Source: Pseudomonas sp. RGM2987 (GTDB taxonomy: Bacteria > Pseudomonadota > Gammaproteobacteria > Pseudomonadales > Pseudomonadaceae). Taken from it: a stretch of DNA of 64,000 nucleotides. The stretch spans positions 82,569 through 146,568 of the forward strand of contig NZ_JALJDX010000217.1 in the NCBI RefSeq assembly GCF_022952855.1. Direction: 5' to 3'. This document shows, in pieces, positions 25,041 through 32,734 of the stretch (position 1 is the first letter of the stretch; the number at the start of each line of letters is the position of its first letter). The notes beneath the pieces are model-generated. The model worked only from the letters and a program-made list of their open reading frames with translations, did not search any database and was not told the origin of the DNA. Made by a program: the position numbers and the translations under genes.

Positions 25041-26319
25041 GCAGGTGAACGTCTTCTACGAGGGCTGGGGTGAGCGATGGCAATGGGGCACGCTGGTCTC
25101 CACGACCGCCCTGACCGGTCGCCCGCTGATCGTGTTCGAGTACAGCAATGAAGCCAGGCAAAGGGGCTTGGAACTGTCCTCCTACACGCTGCCGTTGGAG
25201 GGGGCTCAGTTGCGCCGAGATTTTCCAGACCACCAACTGTACTTGCCAGGGCCTGTTTACGACTCGTTGCCGGATGGGTGGGGCATGTTGCTGATGGACC
25301 GTATGTTCAGGCGCCGCGGGCTCACCACGGCGCGCATCGGCTCACTGGAACGGCTGGCCTACATCGGTAGCAATGCGATGGGTGCCATGACGTTTGAGCC
25401 CGTGGCACCCGAAGGTCAGGAATCGGAAGTCCACATCCCGCTGGAACAGCTTGCCGCCGAAGTGCAGGAAGTGCTCCATGGCGACGGTGGCGAGTTCCTG
25501 CAGACGTTGCTGCTGGTGGGCGGCTCGCCTCAAGGTGCAAGGCCTAAGGCCCTCGTCTATCGCGATCCCGAAACTGGCGGGTTTACCACTGCCGTCACGC
25601 CGGGCTTTGAAGCATGGATGATTAAATTCCCGGCCAAGGAAGAACATGCCGAGGTGTGCGCTATCGAAATGGTCTACGCCGAGTGCCTGCGCATGTGCGG
25701 TATCGAGACCCCTGACACGCAGTACTTCAGTCTGCCTAATGGGTTAGCAGCGTTTGCCAGTAAGCGATTTGACCGCCGGGATGGTCTGCGTGTACCCATG
25801 CAAAGCCTCGCGGCCTTTACGGGGGCAAATTACCGGTCTGCGGGGGTGTTGGACTACGTCAACTTCTTACGGGCAACACAGATGTGTACCAACGACGTGC
25901 GAGGGATGGCGGTGGCCTTCGAACGTGCCGTCTTCAATGTTGCGTTCAACAACAGAGACGATCATCCCAAGAACTTTGCCTACATCATGTCGCAAGACGG
26001 TCAGTGGAGATTGTCGCCGGCTTACGACGTGACCTTCTGCGAGGGGCCAAGTGGGTATCACCAGATGGATGTGATGGGGGAAGCCCTGTCGATTTCCCGC
26101 ACGCAAATGCTTCGACTTGCCGAGGAAGCCGAGGTGCCACCGGACGTTGCAGGAAGAATGATTGACGGCATTTGTGATGTAGCGAGCCGGTTTGCAACCA
26201 TCGCCGAGAATCTATACCCACGGGATATTACTCAAGACACTTTGCGCACGATCCAAGGCCGCATCGACCAGAACGTGGCTCGGCTACACCACGATCACGC
26301 GGGCAGCGGTCGCCGTTGA
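25033..26319 (+). CDS. hipA: HipA-family serine/threonine kinase toxin
   Basis: The 428-residue protein has the HipA N-terminal subdomain (VNVFYEGWGERWQWGTLVS; YLPGPVYDSLPDGWGMLLMDR) and the kinase core. Catalytic residues are in NNRDDHPKN, with D309, H311, K313 and N314, and the metal-binding aspartate is in PAYDVTFCEG. VGGSPQGARPKALV is the P-loop-like serine-containing segment. Relatives phosphorylate a glutamyl-tRNA synthetase or another translation target and slow growth, though this copy's substrate is not known. Length fits full-size HipA (about 440). It is co-translated with the upstream HTH protein and followed by a strong hairpin. Confidence 0.88.
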   Translation: MLEQVNVFYEGWGERWQWGTLVSTTALTGRPLIVFEYSNEARQRGLELSSYTLPLEGAQLRRDFPDHQLYLPGPVYDSLPDGWGMLLMDRMFRRRGLTTARIGSLERLAYIGSNAMGAMTFEPVAPEGQESEVHIPLEQLAAEVQEVLHGDGGEFLQTLLLVGGSPQGARPKALVYRDPETGGFTTAVTPGFEAWMIKFPAKEEHAEVCAIEMVYAECLRMCGIETPDTQYFSLPNGLAAFASKRFDRRDGLRVPMQSLAAFTGANYRSAGVLDYVNFLRATQMCTNDVRGMAVAFERAVFNVAFNNRDDHPKNFAYIMSQDGQWRLSPAYDVTFCEGPSGYHQMDVMGEALSISRTQMLRLAEEAEVPPDVAGRMIDGICDVASRFATIAENLYPRDITQDTLRTIQGRIDQNVARLHHDHAGSGRR

Positions 26320-26408
26320 AGATCGGGAGGCGCGAGCGACTCTTATCATCGACGCTGCCGTGTGCTTCGGGCACGTAGGGCCCCACGCTGAGCGAAAGGC
26401 GACTGAAT

Positions 26409-26439
26409 CCAGGTAAGCCGATGCCATCGGCTTACCTGG
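26409..26439. terminator. Strong hairpin between convergent genes
   Basis: Two 15-base arms, CCAGGTAAGCCGATG and CATCGGCTTACCTGG, are perfectly complementary around a single base. The hairpin lies in the 150-base gap between the convergent hipA-like and SDR genes. Neither side has a clear T-run (AAGGCAAAAAGG follows on the plus strand), so it may act as a bidirectional but imperfect terminator or an mRNA stabiliser. Confidence 0.6.
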
Positions 26440-26471
26440 AAGGCAAAAAGGTGCGACCCAAACGGTTAACA

Positions 26472-27230
26472 TCATTCTGCCGGTGGTTTGTATCCCGCAA
26501 GCATTTTCAACACCTCATCATGTGAACCGCTCGCTTCAGCAAACCTTAACGGCTTGGCGCGTTCAACGACGAGTTCGGGTGGCGTTGGCGAGATCTTGAG
26601 CAGTTCGAAGATTTCATCCAGGAACGCTTCCAAGGGCATCGCGTGTTCGTCATTTTCCTGCCCAAGCAACGTGGTACGTACACCCGGCGGAGCAAGCTCG
26701 ATAACCTCGACTGACGAGGCTTCCAGCTGAACTCGAAGACTTTGGGTAAACGAGTGAACCGCCGCTTTGGTTGCACTGTAGGTCGGTGTGGCTGGCAGTG
26801 GTACGAATGCCAGCGCTGAGCTGACATTCACAATCGTTGCACTGGGTTGCTTGATCAGATGGGGAGTGAATGCGTAAACCATACGAATCGTGCCAAGTAG
26901 GTTCGTAGTCACGATATCTTCGGCTGTGCTCAGGCTTTGCGGATCAGTCAGATCCTCCCAGTGCATGATCCCGGCGTTGTTTATCAGAACGTTCAGGTTC
27001 GGATGGCTGATCGCAAGCGCCTCGCTGCTGCGCTGGATGGATTGTGGGTCGGAGACGTCCAGCAACAGTGATTCAATACCTGGGTGCTCCGACACGATCT
27101 TGTCGAGCAGAGCCTTGCGACGTCCCGCGATAATGACTTGGTTGCCCGCATTGTGAAGCCTGAGTGCCAGACCAAGGCCAATGCCTGAGGTGCCGCCAGT
27201 GACCAGAATCGTGTTGCCAGTGCTGTTCAT
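26472..27230 (-). CDS. Short-chain dehydrogenase, DltE-like
   Basis: The 252-residue protein is a classical NAD(P)-dependent SDR. The cofactor motif TGGTSGIGLGLA is at about residues 11-22, INNAGIMHWEDL follows the fourth strand, and the catalytic set is INVSSAL/YSATKAAVHSF. The C-terminal part (LEVIELAPPGVRT-type and ELVVERAKPLRFAE) resembles DltE-annotated oxidoreductases. The ATG at 27230 has GGAG eight bases upstream and is preferred to 27263. It is divergent from a TetR gene, and two palindromic sites in the gap suggest repression by that protein. Substrate unknown; related pairs respond to quinones or other reactive carbonyls. Confidence 0.88.
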   Translation of the reverse strand: MNSTGNTILVTGGTSGIGLGLALRLHNAGNQVIIAGRRKALLDKIVSEHPGIESLLLDVSDPQSIQRSSEALAISHPNLNVLINNAGIMHWEDLTDPQSLSTAEDIVTTNLLGTIRMVYAFTPHLIKQPSATIVNVSSALAFVPLPATPTYSATKAAVHSFTQSLRVQLEASSVEVIELAPPGVRTTLLGQENDEHAMPLEAFLDEIFELLKISPTPPELVVERAKPLRFAEASGSHDEVLKMLAGYKPPAE

Positions 27231-27257
27231 AGTAAACTCCAGAAATGTTTCATAAGC

Positions 27258-27269
27258 GGACAAGTGTCC
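27258..27269. promoter_or_regulatory. TetR operator candidate, site 1
   Basis: GGACA-AG-TGTCC is a perfect 12-base dyad. With outer AAG and CTT it extends to 27254-27273 with one mismatched pair. It lies 28 bases before the SDR start codon and is repeated as site 2 with centres 28 bases apart, which is typical of operators for TetR-type repressors between divergent genes. Confidence 0.7.
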
Positions 27270-27285
27270 ACTTACAAACCGTACC

Positions 27286-27297
27286 GGACAACTGTCC
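27286..27297. promoter_or_regulatory. TetR operator candidate, site 2
   Basis: GGACA-AC-TGTCC matches site 1 in both half-sites, and the flanking C and G extend the dyad to 27285-27298. It lies about 31 bases before the tetR start at 27329, so one repressor could control both genes. Confidence 0.7.
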
Positions 27298-27328
27298 GCT
27301 TAGCAATGCATGAAGGAAAACTTTGCTC

Positions 27329-27943
27329 ATGACTGACAAGTTGGTGATGCGTTCTGATGCCAAGAAAAACCGGGAACGGATTCTGGAGGTCGCAGTGGTC
27401 GAACTGACCAACGATCCTGCGATTGCGTTAAGCACGATTGCGAAGAAGGCAGGCGTAGGGCAGGGCACGTTCTATCGTCACTTCCCTACCAGGGAGAAGC
27501 TGGTATTCGAGGTCTATCAATTCGAAATGCAGCAGGTGGCCTCGTTGGCGCAAGAGTTGCTCGCAACAAAACCACCCAAGCAAGCCCTCCGAGAGTGGAT
27601 GGACTGCCTCGCTGAATATGCAATGACAAAGGCAGGACTCGCTGCTGCGATACAACAAGCTGCCTCTGTTTACGAATTCCCAGGCAAGTCGGGATACGCT
27701 CCGGTTCAGGAAGCTGCCGAGTCGCTTTTGAGGGCAAATGAAAAGGCCGGAACCATTCGTAGCGGGATTACCAACGACGACTTTTTTCTGGCCATCGCGG
27801 GAATATGGCAAATGGATGCCCAGAGCGAATGGCGCTCGCGTCTAGCCAGATTGATGAACTTGGTGATGGATGGTCTGTGCGCTGGCAGTCCCGAAAGTCT
27901 GGAAAAAATCCCATACGAACATGGATTGGATCGACCTTGCTGA
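27329..27943 (+). CDS. TetR-family transcriptional repressor
   Basis: The 204-residue protein has the TetR DNA-binding domain at its N-terminus: NRERILEVAVVEL, then STIAKKAGVGQGTFYRHFPTREKLVFEVY (about residues 35-65) with the usual recognition-helix sequence GVGQGTFYRHF. The C-terminal two thirds form the ligand domain. The ATG at 27329 has AAGGAAAA about nine bases upstream. It is divergent from the SDR and probably represses both through the paired GGACA-NN-TGTCC sites. Its stop codon touches the stop of dctA with no base between, so the two transcripts converge directly. Confidence 0.9.
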   Translation: MTDKLVMRSDAKKNRERILEVAVVELTNDPAIALSTIAKKAGVGQGTFYRHFPTREKLVFEVYQFEMQQVASLAQELLATKPPKQALREWMDCLAEYAMTKAGLAAAIQQAASVYEFPGKSGYAPVQEAAESLLRANEKAGTIRSGITNDDFFLAIAGIWQMDAQSEWRSRLARLMNLVMDGLCAGSPESLEKIPYEHGLDRPC

Positions 27944-29251
27944 TTACTTTTGCGGCAACGCTGCTTTGCGCACGGCCTTTTCGTGTTTCATTGCGGCGAT
28001 CTCACGCTCGCAGGCTTCGGCGTCAAAGGAGTTGTCCCATTTGGCAATGGCGATGGTGCCGATACCGTTGCCGATCAGGTTAGTCACGGCTCGCGCTTCG
28101 TTGAGGAAACGGTCGATGCCCAAAAGCAGGACCAGGCCTACCAACGGAATGGAGTGGATGGTTGTGAGCGTTGCCGCCAGTGTTATGAACCCGGCGCCCG
28201 CCACGCCAGCGGAGCCTTTTGAGGTCAGCAGGAATACGCCCAGCAGAATCATCTGATCCATGAACGTCAGTGGCGTATTGGTTGCCTGTGCAATAAAAAT
28301 CGCCGCCATGGTGAGGTAAATGCAGGTGCCATCCGCGTTGAAGGCATATCCAGTGGGTAACACCATGCCCACCACCGACTTCTTGCAGCCCAGCTTTTCA
28401 AGTTTCACCATCATTCGCGGAAGCACGGCTTCGGTTGAGCAGGTGCCAAGCGTGATGAGAATTTCATCCTTGAAATAACGCAGAAACTGCATAAGCGGCA
28501 TGCCCGACCATCTGGCAACCGTACCCAGTACTACCACGATGAAAATCAAGGTGGTGATGTAGAGCGCGACCAGCAACTGGCCGAGTGACAGCAAGGTACC
28601 AATTCCGTACTTGCCTATGGTGAAAGCCATCCCGGCGCCGGCACCAATCGGAGCCAGGCGCATGACCATTGCCACGATCTTGAACAGCCCTTGCAGAAAC
28701 AAGTCGATGGTATTGATCAGCGGTTTACTGGTTTCGCCCATTTGAACGAGGGCAATGCCCATCAATACCGAAATCAGGATGACCTGAAGCATGACGCCAT
28801 TCGAGAATGCGCCAATGAAGGTGCCCGGGATGATGTTGAGAAAGAAATCAATGGTGCCGCCCTGCTCAGTGGCGGCCTGGCTGTACTTGGCGATAGCGCT
28901 GGCATCAAGCGTGGTAGCGTTGATATTCATCCCGGCGCCTGGCTTTACGATATTGACCACAATGAGGCCGATGACCAGCGCTATGGTTGAAAGGATTTCA
29001 AAGTAGAGCAGCGCCTTGACGCCGATCCGCCCAACCTCCTTGATGCTGCCCATCTTGGCGATACCCACCACGACGGTGCCGAAAATAATCGGCGCCAACA
29101 GCATTTTGATGAGTTTGATAAAACCATCCGCCAAAGGTTGAAGCTTGGCTCCGAATTGCGGTTCGAAGTGACCAATCGCTGCGCCGATGACGATACCGAT
29201 CAGCACCTGCACGTACAGCTGGCTGTACCAGCGGGACTTGGAAATTTCCAC
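27944..29251 (-). CDS. dctA: C4-dicarboxylate:proton/sodium symporter DctA
   Basis: The 435-residue membrane protein belongs to the DAACS family. It reads SLYVQVLIGI-type opening (SQLYVQVLIGIVIGAAIGHFEP), then IKMLLAPIIFGTVVVGIA, the serine-poor loop TLGTCSTEAVLPRMM and the substrate/ion motif GYAFNADGTCIYLTMA. The tail KWDNSFDAEACEREIAAMK is typical of DctA. It lies about 100 bases behind the D-tartrate dehydratase gene on the same strand, so tartrate, a C4-dicarboxylate, is its likely substrate here, alone or with malate and succinate. Confidence 0.9.
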   Translation of the reverse strand: MEISKSRWYSQLYVQVLIGIVIGAAIGHFEPQFGAKLQPLADGFIKLIKMLLAPIIFGTVVVGIAKMGSIKEVGRIGVKALLYFEILSTIALVIGLIVVNIVKPGAGMNINATTLDASAIAKYSQAATEQGGTIDFFLNIIPGTFIGAFSNGVMLQVILISVLMGIALVQMGETSKPLINTIDLFLQGLFKIVAMVMRLAPIGAGAGMAFTIGKYGIGTLLSLGQLLVALYITTLIFIVVVLGTVARWSGMPLMQFLRYFKDEILITLGTCSTEAVLPRMMVKLEKLGCKKSVVGMVLPTGYAFNADGTCIYLTMAAIFIAQATNTPLTFMDQMILLGVFLLTSKGSAGVAGAGFITLAATLTTIHSIPLVGLVLLLGIDRFLNEARAVTNLIGNGIGTIAIAKWDNSFDAEACEREIAAMKHEKAVRKAALPQK

Positions 29252-29354
29252 GGAAGCACCTCATTTTATTTTTGTGATGGGCATGTGGTTTGGCGTCAGT
29301 GGATGACGCCTGAGTCTGCGGCCTCTTTAAACAGAAACCGCAGATCGAGGTTGA

Positions 29355-30524
29355 TCAGCCTTCGCCTAACTCACGCATGACTGCGTACAAGGCGGACTTG
29401 GCTTCGAAGCCAACACCTGGAATATCTGGCAGGCCGACATAACTGTTTTCCACTTTGATTCCGTCGGCGAAGCCGCCGAAAGGCTGGAACACGTCGGGGT
29501 AAGATTCGTTGCCGCCCAGGTGCAGACCGGCTGCGATGTTCAGGGACATCTGGTGACCACCATGCGGAACTACACGGCGGGAAGACCAGCCCATTTCTTC
29601 CATCACTTTCAGGGTACGCATGTACTCCACGAGCCCGTAGGACAGCGCACAATCGAACTGTAGGAAGTCGCGATCCGGACGCATGCCGCCGTGACGCAGC
29701 AGGTTGCGGGCGTCCTGATGGGAGAACAGATTTTCCCCGGTCGCCATGGGCAGCTCATAGTGATTGGCGAGCTCAGCCTGGAGTGCATAATCCAACGGGT
29801 CGCCGATTTCCTCGTACCAGAAGAGGTTGTACTTCTTAATGGCTTCCGCGTAAGCGATACCAGTCTGAAGATCGAAACGACCGTTGGCATCGACCGCCAG
29901 TCGACGACCATCCCCGACCACTTCGAGTACCGCTTCGATACGCCGGATATCTTCGTCCAGCGGAACGGCACCAATCTTCATTTTGACGACGTCGTAGCCA
30001 CGATCCAGATAGCTCTGCATTTCTGCCTTGAGCTTGGTCTGGTCTTTACCAGGGTAGTAGTAGCCACCTGCTGCATAGACCCAGACCTTGTCATCGGCCA
30101 CGCCATTACGGTAACGATCGGCCAGCAGGCGATACAGCGGTTTGCCCTCAATCTTGGCGACGGCATCCCACACGGCCATATCAATGGTGCCGACTGCGAC
30201 CGAGCGCTCGCCATGGCCGCCTGGCTTTTCGTTGGTCATCAGGGTTTTCCAGATGGCGAACGGATCCAGGTTGTTGTTTTCATGGTCGATGAGGGTGTCA
30301 GGATCAGCTTGCGTGATACGCGCCAGGAAACGATCCCGCATCAGAGCGCCTTGGCCATAGCGACCATTGGAGTTGAAACCGTAGCCGATGACGGGTTTGC
30401 CATCGCGAATCACATCCGTGATGACAGCGACGACCGAGCAGGTCATCTTGGAAAAGTCGATATAGGCATTGGCAATGGGGGAGGCAATGGAAACTGTTTT
30501 TTCACGGATGTCTACGATACGCAT
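29355..30524 (-). CDS. tarD: D(-)-tartrate dehydratase (enolase superfamily)
   Basis: The 389-residue protein closely follows the characterised Bradyrhizobium D-tartrate dehydratase in length and blocks: ANAYIDFSKMTCSVVAV, GYGFNSNGRYGQGAL, NEKPGGHGERSVAVGTIDMA and YAAGGYYYPGK. Active-site residues are in place: KMK at 181-183, metal ligands D212, E238/E239 and E264 (ATGEN), and the catalytic H321 in PHGGHQMS. It converts D-tartrate to oxaloacetate by dehydration. The ATG at 30524 has GAGGAG upstream. It is transcribed toward dctA and divergently from a LysR gene, giving a compact D-tartrate uptake and degradation module. Confidence 0.92.
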   Translation of the reverse strand: MRIVDIREKTVSIASPIANAYIDFSKMTCSVVAVITDVIRDGKPVIGYGFNSNGRYGQGALMRDRFLARITQADPDTLIDHENNNLDPFAIWKTLMTNEKPGGHGERSVAVGTIDMAVWDAVAKIEGKPLYRLLADRYRNGVADDKVWVYAAGGYYYPGKDQTKLKAEMQSYLDRGYDVVKMKIGAVPLDEDIRRIEAVLEVVGDGRRLAVDANGRFDLQTGIAYAEAIKKYNLFWYEEIGDPLDYALQAELANHYELPMATGENLFSHQDARNLLRHGGMRPDRDFLQFDCALSYGLVEYMRTLKVMEEMGWSSRRVVPHGGHQMSLNIAAGLHLGGNESYPDVFQPFGGFADGIKVENSYVGLPDIPGVGFEAKSALYAVMRELGEG

Positions 30525-30624
30525 GACGGGCTCCTCTTGTTGTTTGTGGCCCCACGTTATGCTTTGCGATGTCACCCGCCCAATGCTATTAATGCCGCAC
30601 CCTATGCACAGGAGGCATGGCCCC

Positions 30625-31518
30625 TTGGAACTCGTTTGGCTTGAAGACCTTTCAGCGCTTGCGGAGTACGGCAGCTTTGTCCGTGCCGCTGAGGCCCGCC
30701 ATGTTACTCAGCCAGCCTTCAGTCGAAGAGTACGTTCACTGGAGAATTGGATGGGCGTCGAGTTGTTTGTGCGCACACCACAAGGAGCAACCCTTACCGA
30801 GGCAGGAAGGCAAATTTTGCCCAGTGCTCAGGAAGCTGCCCGGCACCTGTACAGGATGCGTAACGAGGCTCAAGAGGTAGCAGGAATCGCCGCCAAATCG
30901 CTGCAATTCGCGGCAACTCATTCGCTGTCGTTTACGTTTTTTCCCAAGTGGCTTCGAAGCTCGGAAAATGGTGCTCCCATTGAAGCCGTGAAGCTGCATT
31001 CAGACAGCATGGCTGCCTGTGAGCAGATGCTGATACATGGTCAGGTTCAGTTCCTGCTCTGCCACCGCCATCCCGACGTTCCGCCTTTACTGGCGCCTGA
31101 TCAGTTCACCAGTAAGAAGGTAGGTGAGGACATTCTAGTTCCTCTTGCGAGTGCATCCGCTAACTTCGGCACCTCGCCAGCTGCGTTGCCATACCTCGCT
31201 TACACCCATGAATCTGGACTGGGGCGTATCGTCGCCCACAGATTGCGGGGCAAGGAAGATTACCTTCACCTCAAACCACTTTTCAGCAGCCACCTTGCGG
31301 CGGTACTCATGTCCATGGCCCTGGAAAGCAAAGGTGTGGCGTGGCTGCCTAAGAGCCTTACCGAACAAGAAATCCTGGATGGGCGCTTAGTCAGAGCGCT
31401 CGACGAAAGCTGGGATATACCTCTGGAAATTCATCTGACCCGTCCAAAAGCAATCCTCAGTCAGTCTGCCGAAGATTTCTGGGGGAGGGCGGGAAGCGAC
31501 CTGCAGCATCGAGCCTAA
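30625..31518 (+). CDS. LysR-family regulator of the tartrate module
   Basis: The protein is 297 residues if it starts at TTG 30625. AGGAGG at 30610-30615 stands nine bases before that TTG, and the translation ELVWLEDLSALAEYGSFVRAAEA then begins at the usual distance from the LysR helix-turn-helix (HVTQPAFSRRVRSLENWMG). Upstream in-frame ATGs at 30583-30604 lack a ribosome site. The ATG at 30617 is in another frame. The effector domain contains VQFLLCHRHPDVP and ESKGVAWLPKSL. It is divergent from tarD with a 100-base gap and probably activates it in response to tartrate. Confidence 0.87.
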   Translation: MELVWLEDLSALAEYGSFVRAAEARHVTQPAFSRRVRSLENWMGVELFVRTPQGATLTEAGRQILPSAQEAARHLYRMRNEAQEVAGIAAKSLQFAATHSLSFTFFPKWLRSSENGAPIEAVKLHSDSMAACEQMLIHGQVQFLLCHRHPDVPPLLAPDQFTSKKVGEDILVPLASASANFGTSPAALPYLAYTHESGLGRIVAHRLRGKEDYLHLKPLFSSHLAAVLMSMALESKGVAWLPKSLTEQEILDGRLVRALDESWDIPLEIHLTRPKAILSQSAEDFWGRAGSDLQHRA

Positions 31519-31539
31519 GTCTCACGACTTGGGCGTTTG

Positions 31540-31845
31540 ATGATGGCACTTTCTGATCTGGCCGTGGGGCAAGCCAAGGCCGCCGAGAAAATCTAAAGCA
31601 TTCCCGAAACTGACGGCTTAGGCCTGGTGGTCACGCCCTCCGATGGCAAATCGTGGCATCTGCGCTACTACTGGCTCGGCAAGCAAAAGCGCATCTCGTT
31701 GGGCAGCTATCCTGAGATTGGTCTGCGTGAAGCACGCACCTTGCGTGATGAAGCCCGAGCGCTCCTCGCGAAGGGTATCAATCCCCATGCTGACCGCAAA
31801 TATAAGCGACACGCTGCGGCTGTGAACAACATCCTGAGCAAGTGA
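31540..31845 (+). pseudogene. Truncated tyrosine-integrase gene (DUF4102 domain)
   Basis: From ATG 31543 the sequence reads ALSDLAVGQAKAAEKI, a TAA stop at 31594-31596, then SIPETDGLGLVVTPSDGK, WHLRYYWLGKQKRISLG and SYPEIGLREARTLRDEARALL. This is the N-terminal DUF4102 arm-binding domain of P4-type integrases. The in-frame stop replaces a usual lysine/alanine codon, and the frame ends after about 100 codons without the catalytic domain. It is therefore doubly broken. It indicates that an integrative element once sat here. Confidence 0.8.
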
Positions 31846-31918
31846 GCAGGCAAGTAAGTTAGGCTGCTCGCACGACAGGCCATCGGTATTCGACGGCCTG
31901 AAAATAAAGGCGCTATCA

Positions 31919-32473
31919 ATGTCGAAGCATTTGCTGTTGGGCTGGACCCTTTCCTTGTGCGTGCTTGCTACCTTGAGCGGCGCGGCCACCATGGCAGTTG
32001 CTGCCCAGCCTGAAAAAACCGCTACGGCGGCATCGGACACGCAATCGGTGTCCCTCGCAGGCGGCAAGCTGGAGTTCGTGCTGCAAGGCGTCGAGGCCCG
32101 TACCTTGAACAGCGAGAACGGCGGCACGATGTACTTCGATCCGAAAAGCGAGCGGGCCATCATCGTTACCGAAGGTCCGGCGCCGACTGCGGACACCACC
32201 CCGGACGCTGCGTTTCGCATTGCCGTGGATACCTTGAAAGATAAGCAGCAGGCCGCTTCACCCAACTTTCGCATGACTAGCGAGAAGACCATTGAGGTGA
32301 ACGGCTTGAGGATATACCGCCTGGAGGGCACCGACGATTTCAACGGCCTGAAACTGCTGATGGCCTCGTTGATGACGATGAACGATCAGAAGATCACCAT
32401 CATCGAAGTGATGTCCAGCGAAAACGACCCGGCCGGTCATACCGCTGCGTTGACGAACATTCTGGGCAAGTAA
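31919..32473 (+). CDS. Secreted protein of unknown function
   Basis: The 184-residue protein opens with SKHLLLGWTLSLCVLATLSGAATMAVAAQ, a Sec signal peptide cleaved near residue 30. The mature part of about 150 residues has alternating short strands (GGKLEFVLQGVEART, GTMYFDPKSERAIIVTEG, TIEVNGLRIYRLEGTDDF) and ends MTMNDQKITIIEVMSSEND. It has a DcrB/PsbP-like look, but I do not recognise a firm family. No cysteine or lipobox is present. It follows the broken integrase and may be a passenger of the lost element. Confidence 0.7.
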   Translation: MSKHLLLGWTLSLCVLATLSGAATMAVAAQPEKTATAASDTQSVSLAGGKLEFVLQGVEARTLNSENGGTMYFDPKSERAIIVTEGPAPTADTTPDAAFRIAVDTLKDKQQAASPNFRMTSEKTIEVNGLRIYRLEGTDDFNGLKLLMASLMTMNDQKITIIEVMSSENDPAGHTAALTNILGK

Positions 32474-32614
32474 ACCGCAGGTTTCCGGATAGTAGGCTGT
32501 CAGCATCGGTCTGAAGGAAGCGCGCGAGATTTCAATGCATCGCTGAGTTTTCGTTTGAAAACAGTCGGATGATCTGGGGCATCGATGGAAGCATCCTTTT
32601 TTGAGGAACTGAAA

Positions 32615-32635
32615 TTGCCCCCAATTATGCCCCCA
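32615..32635. other. Repeated TGCCCCCA motif, possible integrase arm sites
   Basis: TTGCCCCCA (32615-32623) is followed closely by ATGCCCCCA (32627-32635). Direct repeats of this kind are often seen beside P4-type integrase genes in Pseudomonas islands. Here a broken integrase lies 770 bases to the left. No tRNA gene or duplicated core site is visible, so the attachment-site reading is tentative. Confidence 0.4.
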
Positions 32636-32700
32636 TGAGGCGTGGGATCTATTGGATTTAGACAGGCTGCAGTGGCTCTTGATTACCAATAACCGCTTGT

Positions 32701-32717
32701 TATAAAACGGTTTTATA
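32701..32717. repeat. Perfect 8-1-8 palindrome TATAAAAC/GTTTTATA
   Basis: The arms TATAAAAC and GTTTTATA flank a single G. The site lies 18 bases beyond the stop of the minus-strand LysR gene and beside the suspected integrase arm sites. It could be a terminator of the LysR gene, an operator, or the crossover core of the lost element. Confidence 0.45.
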
Positions 32718-32734
32718 GAATTACTGGAACTCCA

